Program-made: the position numbers and the translations under genes
Source of the DNA: Verticillium longisporum
Taxonomy: Eukaryota; Ascomycota; Sordariomycetes; Glomerellales; Plectosphaerellaceae
Direction of reading: 5' to 3'
DNA: 64,000 nucleotides
Assembly: GCA_019188255.1 (NCBI GenBank)
Contig: JAETXT010000001.1
Coordinates: 3,596,001-3,660,000, forward strand
Notes under the pieces: generated by a model
What the model was told of the DNA's origin: nothing
Seen by the model: only the letters and a program-made list of their open reading frames with translations
Database searches by the model: none
Shown: piece after piece, positions 58,272-64,000 of the stretch
Numbering within the stretch: position 1 is the stretch's first letter
How the letters are laid out: each line of letters starts with the position of its first letter

Positions 58272-59308
58272 TTTGGACGCAGTGTTCCCAGACTACCTAT
58301 GCCGAACGGTAGGTGCGATCTCTGGGGTTCGACTGGGCGAAATTCAAGGGGTGGTGATATGCTAGGTGACTCAAACCGCGAGTCGGAGGTAGTGTTTTTT
58401 TCCCCTCCTCCAAGTCGCCAGCTGCCCCTCTATCGGGGATTGCTGGACCTGCCCCGCCCCCGCCTGTTGCCCGTCGTTGTGTTAGGGGCAGGGTACGTAC
58501 CTTGGTCAGGAACCAGGGCACGTGACCTGTTCGCCATTCTTTCAGGGGTTGGCTTTGCTGTGATGAGGAATATGGGAATTTGTTGGAGCTGCCCAACTGC
58601 TGACATGCAGCAAACTTCGCCTGATATGTGTGGTACTGGATCTATTTTATTCTTCTCCCTGATTGCTGTTTCCAGGCAAGTCATCGAGCACGTCGGCTTC
58701 AATTTTGTTTACTGAGGGAAGTATTTTCAGCTACGTATTCTCAGCTTCAAATTGGTCTCTTTCACAGTGGCCGCTTTGCTATGTGTCTCGCAGCTTTTGG
58801 TCATTCAATTCGTGTGTGATGATGATAAGTTTGTTGACCCTGCATGCATTCGTATGTAGCATTCGAGCCAAGCTGATGCTGCCGTCGCGCATCAAATGGC
58901 CATCAGCCGTATCACGAGCATGCCTTGATCATTCAGATACATACAGTGCCCCTTGAAAAGATTCATCAAGCACGCGTTAGTAAGCCCTGAAAATACAACA
59001 ACCAAGCAAGGCTGCAGCACTCTTCACCGAAATCACAATTTCGGGAGTTGAAAGAGCGTCCAGCAACGGACTGAAGTTCTCTTTTTGGTTTGAGCCAAGC
59101 CTTGATTGGCTTGCCAGCCCCGACACTACCCCGCGCTCCCCCAGGCTCGAGCGGTGCCTCGGCTCAGCGCATGTTGATAAAGCAGCAATATGAACATTTC
59201 AAGCTGTCAGCTCCGTACGAGGAGACACCTCTCTTGCTGAAACTGACCCCTTTCTGGCCCGCAACGGTATCGAACGAGGCTGTTCGATCTCATATAATCT
59301 CACAAACC
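58272..59308. promoter_or_regulatory. Divergent promoter between ils1 and the GST-like gene
   Basis: The 1.04-kb region lies between outward-pointing starts. It has an A/T-rich centre (about 58600-59060). Short frames here are not recognised. No TACCTAGG block is seen. Confidence 0.5.
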
Positions 59309-60404
59309 ATGGCGTCTTCCAACAGCGAAAAGCAACTGATTCTATATCACTACTCCTATTCACCCTACGCGCGCCGTGTCATCTGGTATCTCACTCTGCG
59401 CAGCATCCCGTACTCACAATGTGTAAGAAAACGGCCAAGGATACATCAATCTCATGCTCATACTCTCGCAGGTTCAACCGCCCATCTTGCCACGCCCAGA
59501 CCTTGCCTCCCTCGGCATATCCTACCGCCGCATCCCGCTCCTCGCCATAGACGGTGATGTCCTCCTCGACACCCGTCTCATGCTCACTGAGCTCGAGGCT
59601 CTGTTCCCCGACCTCCCCCGCCTAGGCACCACCCCAGACTCGGCGCCAGAGCTCCGCGCCCTCGAGCGGCTCCTCTCCACCTTTACGACCGAGACGAGCC
59701 TCTTCTCCACCGCCGCCAGCCTGCTCCCTACAGACATCCTCTCCGACGCCTGGTTCCGCGACCGCGCCCAGTTCTCCGGCCCCAGCGCCGACCCGCCGAG
59801 CGAGAAGCGCGTCCGCGAGAGCATGGCCGCCGGCCGTCCCGCCGCCGAGGCCGAGATCGCCCGTGCCCTCGACTTTTGGAGCACATCCTCCTCGCCGACG
59901 GCCGGGCGTGGGTCCTCGGCCCCGGCGCCGGCCCGACGCTGGTGGACATTGAGGCCGTCTGGCCGTTCCACTGGCTCTACGAGCTCCCCGGCGCGCTGGC
60001 GCCCGAGCGCTTCGGCGAGGCGCGCTACCCCCGGGTCCACGCGTGGATCGCGCGCTTCCAGGCGGCCGGCGGCGAAGAAGCGCGCGCCCAAGACGCCCAA
60101 GGTCTCTGGCGAGGAGGCGGCGGAACGGATCGCGGCCGCGGCGACGGCGGACGCCGGCGACGTGGATGCGAGCGATCCGGTGGCGGTCCGCGAGGGGCTG
60201 AAGGCGGGAGACCGCGTCGTGGTGTGGCCTACCGATACGGGGTCAACGCACAAGGACGCCGGCACGCTGGTGGCCCTTGACAAGACCAAGGTTGTCTTTA
60301 CGGTGGAGGGCCAGCAGGGTGCGAAGATCAGAGTGCATGCGCCTCGTCATGGATTCAAAGTCAAGAGGGTGAAGTCAGAGGGCCACGCCGGTGCGAAACT
60401 CTGA
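59309..60404 (+). CDS. Glutathione-S-transferase-like protein, two apparent 1-nt indels
   Basis: Exon 1 (59309-59422) encodes an N-terminal thioredoxin-fold start, QLILYHYSYSPYARRVIWYL; the SPYARR turn is the usual GST active-site region. A 49-nt intron (59423-59471) follows, then SYRRIPLLAIDGDVLLDTRLML, the IP-hinge and glutathione-binding part. The helical C-domain comes later (WVLGPGAGPTLVDIEAVWPFHWLYE, YPRVHAWIARFQ). Two frame changes occur: one T missing in T4 at 59875-59878 (restoring LDFLEHILLADGRAW) and one extra base in the GC-rich 60061-60075. About 348 residues after correction. The last 110 residues (KVSGEEAAERIA, VVVWPTDTGSTHKDAGTLVALD) form an extra C-terminal domain seen in a fungal GST-like family. 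Substrate unknown. Confidence 0.82.
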
Positions 60405-61090
60405 ATCTATCCATTGTTGTACAACTTAGGCAAAAAAAAAAAAAAAGGCTTCGCCGTCACACGGGTTTCTGTCCTACACTCTTTCCTCACATCAGCCTCG
60501 AGGTAGTATTGGCACACCGATGAAAACGCCTTATTGTGTCGTCTTGAATATTTGATTGAGCAGGACCGCCTCAGCGTCAACCAATGCGATGAAATCCCAC
60601 GAACAAAACCTCCTTTCCTGCTTTAGGGTAGCAACGTGGAGTCGTAGCTGCACGCAGAACATTCATGCAGTGATGTTGGGATTAAGGCAATTGCAGTCAT
60701 GAGGCTCAAATTGCACAACGGCCTTATGACGTAGACACCCGTGGTCGTGGGTTGAGTCTGGGGAATGATCACTTGGCGGCATCGAGATGAAGGTGCAAAC
60801 GGCCCGAGATGTATTGAGGGGGGAGGGGAGGGAGGGAGATCGGCTCTGGGGCCGCGACTCAACGACCCGGGCACACCATACCTACACATCTCCATATCAC
60901 ACGCGGTTGTTTCACGTGTTAGCCTTGAGATGGTCATCGAGATCTCATGCCCTCCAGCTCGATCACACTGCAAACAGCATACATGGGCTTGGATCGCAGC
61001 AACGTTCTTTTGCCCTCGTTGGATCCGTGATCGCACTTGATCAAATTGGACAATGACACAGTATCGCCATTCCACTGCGCAAGGCATGCG

Positions 61091-61150
61091 ATGTGCGGTC
61101 GTTGGACCAGTGATGCGGTCGTTGGGTCAGTGATGCGGTCGTTGGCCAGT
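61091..61150. repeat. About 20-bp tandem repeat, three copies
   Basis: Three imperfect units of TGATGCGGTCGTTGG(ac/gt)CAG, followed by a degenerate fourth (TGATGCGATCGATAG). Confidence 0.9.
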
Positions 61151-62469
61151 GATGCGATCGATAGCGTATAGTCTGAGAGAAAGGGGAGCATGTGCACACA
61201 CTGTACCCTTCCAAGATCTCCTTATCGGACGCGTGTCGTGCAGCATCCTGCACATGGTCGATAGCTGAGCATCCAGAACGGCCCAGACTGCTGGTGATGG
61301 GCCGAGAGAAGGAGGTGGTGAAGGAAGGGTTACGTCATGGCCGCATCTCACGATAAACACGACTCTACTGAACTGCGGCGCATTTCAACCTCGTGCATCG
61401 CCGTGTGGTGTGTGTGCCACAGTACTTGGAGCATTCCCTCGAGCAGTTCTTCGAGGGTCATAAAAAATCGGGGTCAACACTGTGGTTTTCTTCTTCTTTT
61501 TCGTCAACATCATGCTTTGCTTGACAGATGTGGCTTCCTACCCCTTGGGTCAGCATTCCACCGAGGTCGACTTTCCGTTCCGGGCGCGAACCGAGACAGA
61601 CAGCCTCGAGAGTTCAAGCGCCATCTGACGTCACCTGCGCTTCACCCAATGCCAGCCCAGCGCCAGCTTTTCCAGTGCCTCTTTACCCGCTGTCAGCATT
61701 TCTGGGAGGTGAATACCTGAAGCAGGCATCCGCGATCGCGGCCATGCGGTTCGAAACACTCTCTGCACAGCTTGCTTGATTCACGATGGAGGGCAGCGGG
61801 TCCGTAACTTGATATTGAGAGCCGGATTGAGCATCGAAATCGTATCATCCCAAGAGGCGCAACGGAGGCTGGCGCCGACGGTGGGAAGGATCGTGCTCTG
61901 ACGCAATCTGTGAGACGACCAGTCACAAAGAGGTGTCGATGGCGTTCCCATCTGCACAATCCACTACTGGCAGACGGGGGGTGAAGAAGGGGGGAGTCGC
62001 ACTGTAGGAACGGTCGAGGCTGGTGGTGATCCGCAGCGCACCCTGTGAGAGACCTCCAGCCGTATCATGCGCCAACAGGAAGGATTAGAAATCCAGATCC
62101 AGATCAGGCTGGCACAGGCTGGGCCCCCAATTCGGTGAGCCTGGACCGCGTTCGCGACATCGACACGGTGAGAAGTCGCGTGTGTGGATCCCGAGTATCG
62201 ACTGGTCGAGTGCAGGCAGGGTCGGAACAGAGGCTTCATTGGAAGGAACTAACTTCATCCCGGAAGCCAGACCGTGTCGGAGACCAGGGGGCCCGACGAG
62301 GAAGCCCGCTGAAAGAAGAAACCTCTTGGTCGATCACTGTCGCCCCGGCTGGGTGATCCGCCAGCGACGGGACGGGAGTGCGAGACTGCTGCTGGCGCGG
62401 CCAGTCTGGTCCGCTGGGAAGGTTTTTTCTTTCCTTTCTTTCACTTAGACATGCCATGACTCTGAGTGG

Positions 62470-62632
62470 CTCGAGGGCCCCAAGGGCTCAAGGGCTCAAG
62501 GGCTCATGGGCTCAAGGGCTCAAAGGCTCCAAGGGCTCAAAGGCTCCAAGGGCTCAAGGGCTCAAGGGCTCAAAGGCTCCAAGGGCTCAAGGGCGCAAGG
62601 GCTCAAAGGCTCCAAGGGCTCCGAGGGCGTCT
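62470..62632. repeat. Short-unit minisatellite (AGGGCTCA / AAGGCTCC)
   Basis: About twenty 8-9-bp units of aagggctca mixed with aaaggctcc, forming a higher-order pattern of 17-18 bp. The strand is purine/GCTC-rich. Confidence 0.92.
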
Positions 62633-64000
62633 CTTCCAAATCATCTCGCTGAGATGAGATGTTGATGGCTGACCGGTGCATTTGCCGCAAAGAGAGATCA
62701 ACAGCATTGGCGCCCGAGGCAGGTTTGCTGGAAAGGAAGTAATCGCCTTCTCGAACCGAGTCGATACGGTACATGAGGGCCCAGCAGGTGGGCGGTGACG
62801 GACGAGTGAGGTGGTGGTGAAATGAGCAAGAGGTGATGCAATCCATGCAGGGGTCAATAACTTAGCGTGCGCCAGTGCTTTCCCGGGTGGAGGTTAGCAG
62901 CTCGAGTAGCGACGTCCATTGGCCCAGTCCACCACCCTTGTGGACAGTGCATCGGCCGTCTGCATTGCCGAATCCCTGTCACAGACGTGGAATGACGAAG
63001 ACACTGGAGGGGGGGGGGCGCCCGTCATTTTGACACCTACGTACAACCCTCCAGTGACTCTGGCATTGGACCAGGTGTTTGGCAGGTGGTCAAAGGACAG
63101 GAAGGAGTGCAGAAGAGACAGCAAAATGATGGAAGATGAGGAGCAGAGTGAACATGCCTGTACGAGACTTGTCCATTGCAACTTGGACTCGCCGTCTTCG
63201 ATGCGATCGAGGCGAAGACGTGCCTCCCCAACCAGTCTTGCAGCACAGGTAAAGGGACCCCTACCGCCCACAGGCGGAGCAGGCAAATAGGTCACGTCAC
63301 CCCAGCACAGTACCAAACAGGGTCCGGGCTCACGAACGCGCCACGCGCAGGGAGTGTTTCCCACGCGGTTGCAGGCACAGACGAGTCGTCGAGTCGGGAG
63401 ACCTAGGGGGGATCTCTCGGCAAGGAGTAACAGAGTGAGAGAGCGAGAGAGAGCTGGTCGACTTGAGGCTGATTGATAAGACCGTTGTTGCGTGACGGAG
63501 GAGGTGAGGAGAGGAGAAAATTCACCCGGATGTCGCAACGAGTCTGCACTGTGGCATTATCAATCCGTCCGCCGTAAGAATCGCCACCCGATCACACCCA
63601 AAGAGAGACAGAGCGAGAGAAAGAGGGTGAGGTCAGCCAGGCATACCATTAGGAAGAAACGCCCCGGAAACGGTACCGTGTGCAATACAGTCTTTGCACC
63701 TTCGCCTCGCTCCGTCTCAAAACCAGAGGGGTTGAAAAACATCAAAGAAGGCCGGAAATGAGGCATGCTAGAAGCAAAATAGGGCCTCCATACACAGTCT
63801 ATCCGTTCCAGCGGCACACGGTAGCATGCGCAACAGGCTTGTACAGCCCGTTCTGGGCGAGCGCCGTCGAGGTTCCCACAGGGTTGGCCCTGCCAGCCCC
63901 GTCGTCTCTCCCAGCAGTTTTCCGAGGAAGGAGAGAAGGGGGCCCCTCCCCCCCCCTCTTCCCTTGCCTATTGCCCCCAATGCCAGTCGACTCCTGCCCC

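Larger units (their letters stand above)
60405..64000. other. 3.6-kb region at the right edge, no recognisable gene
   Basis: The left part is the 3' UTR of the GST-like gene, with an A15 run at 60432-60446. Open frames up to 214 codons (62894-63538 minus) show no known family and are compositionally odd. Two tandem repeats are present (61091-61150 and 62470-62632), plus a GA-rich patch at 63430-63455. A gene may begin beyond the window. Confidence 0.5.

Noticed and set aside
62894..63538. 214-codon open frame on the minus strand
   Set aside because: No start or leader support and no known family; composition like the surrounding noncoding DNA.
1..64000. A secondary-metabolite or other functional gene cluster
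   Set aside because: Only one adenylate-forming enzyme is present, with no synthase, transporter or pathway regulator beside it; most genes are housekeeping and unrelated.

Overview
The window is nuclear DNA from a filamentous ascomycete, most likely a sordariomycete and possibly Hypocreales; that lineage is inferred from protein character, not proven. The genes are mostly interrupted by short GT-AG introns (49-125 nt), often with CTAAC or CTGAC branch points. Leaders are pyrimidine-rich and gene order is not operonic. All recognised proteins have fungal nuclear counterparts. I found no rRNA, tRNA, CRISPR array, plasmid or virus.

Layout, left to right. A Mediator subunit (med1, +) is followed by about 3.9 kb of low-complexity DNA that includes the leader of the Wee1 cell-cycle kinase (+). 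Next is a divergent pair: gamma-tubulin complex protein 3 (-) and the SAGA subunit Ada1/Hfi1 (+). Then come a 4-coumarate-CoA-ligase-like adenylate-forming enzyme (+), the splicing factor BCAS2/Cwf7 (+) and the PKA regulatory subunit (-). A CCCH-type protein (-) lies downstream of a large Mit1/Mi-2-like CHD remodeller (-). The remodeller shares a 589-bp divergent promoter with the mitochondrial rRNA methyltransferase Mrm1 (+).

About 4.7 kb without a recognisable gene follows (37.5-42.2 kb). It holds a newly noticed 209-bp foldback element. After it are a small predicted protein (+), Cdt1 (+), MBF1 (-), a DUF1365 membrane protein (+), a GFA/CENP-V enzyme-like protein (+), two secreted GPI-type cysteine-rich proteins (-), cytoplasmic isoleucyl-tRNA synthetase (-) and a GST-like protein (+). 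The last 3.6 kb carries minisatellites and no supported gene.

Most genes are housekeeping: transcription (Med1, Ada1, MBF1), chromatin (Mit1), cell cycle and replication (Wee1, GCP3, Cdt1), splicing, translation and cAMP signalling. They are not a pathway cluster. The two GPI-type proteins and the CoA ligase are the accessory elements.

Two things stand out. First, five genes, several of which are normally essential or highly conserved, contain eleven single-base frameshifts, nine or ten of them in homopolymer runs. This points to consensus errors in the assembly rather than pseudogenes, and affected coordinates below are given as whole-gene spans. Second, a short palindromic TACCTAGGTA-type motif recurs in many intergenic regions, including both divergent promoters.
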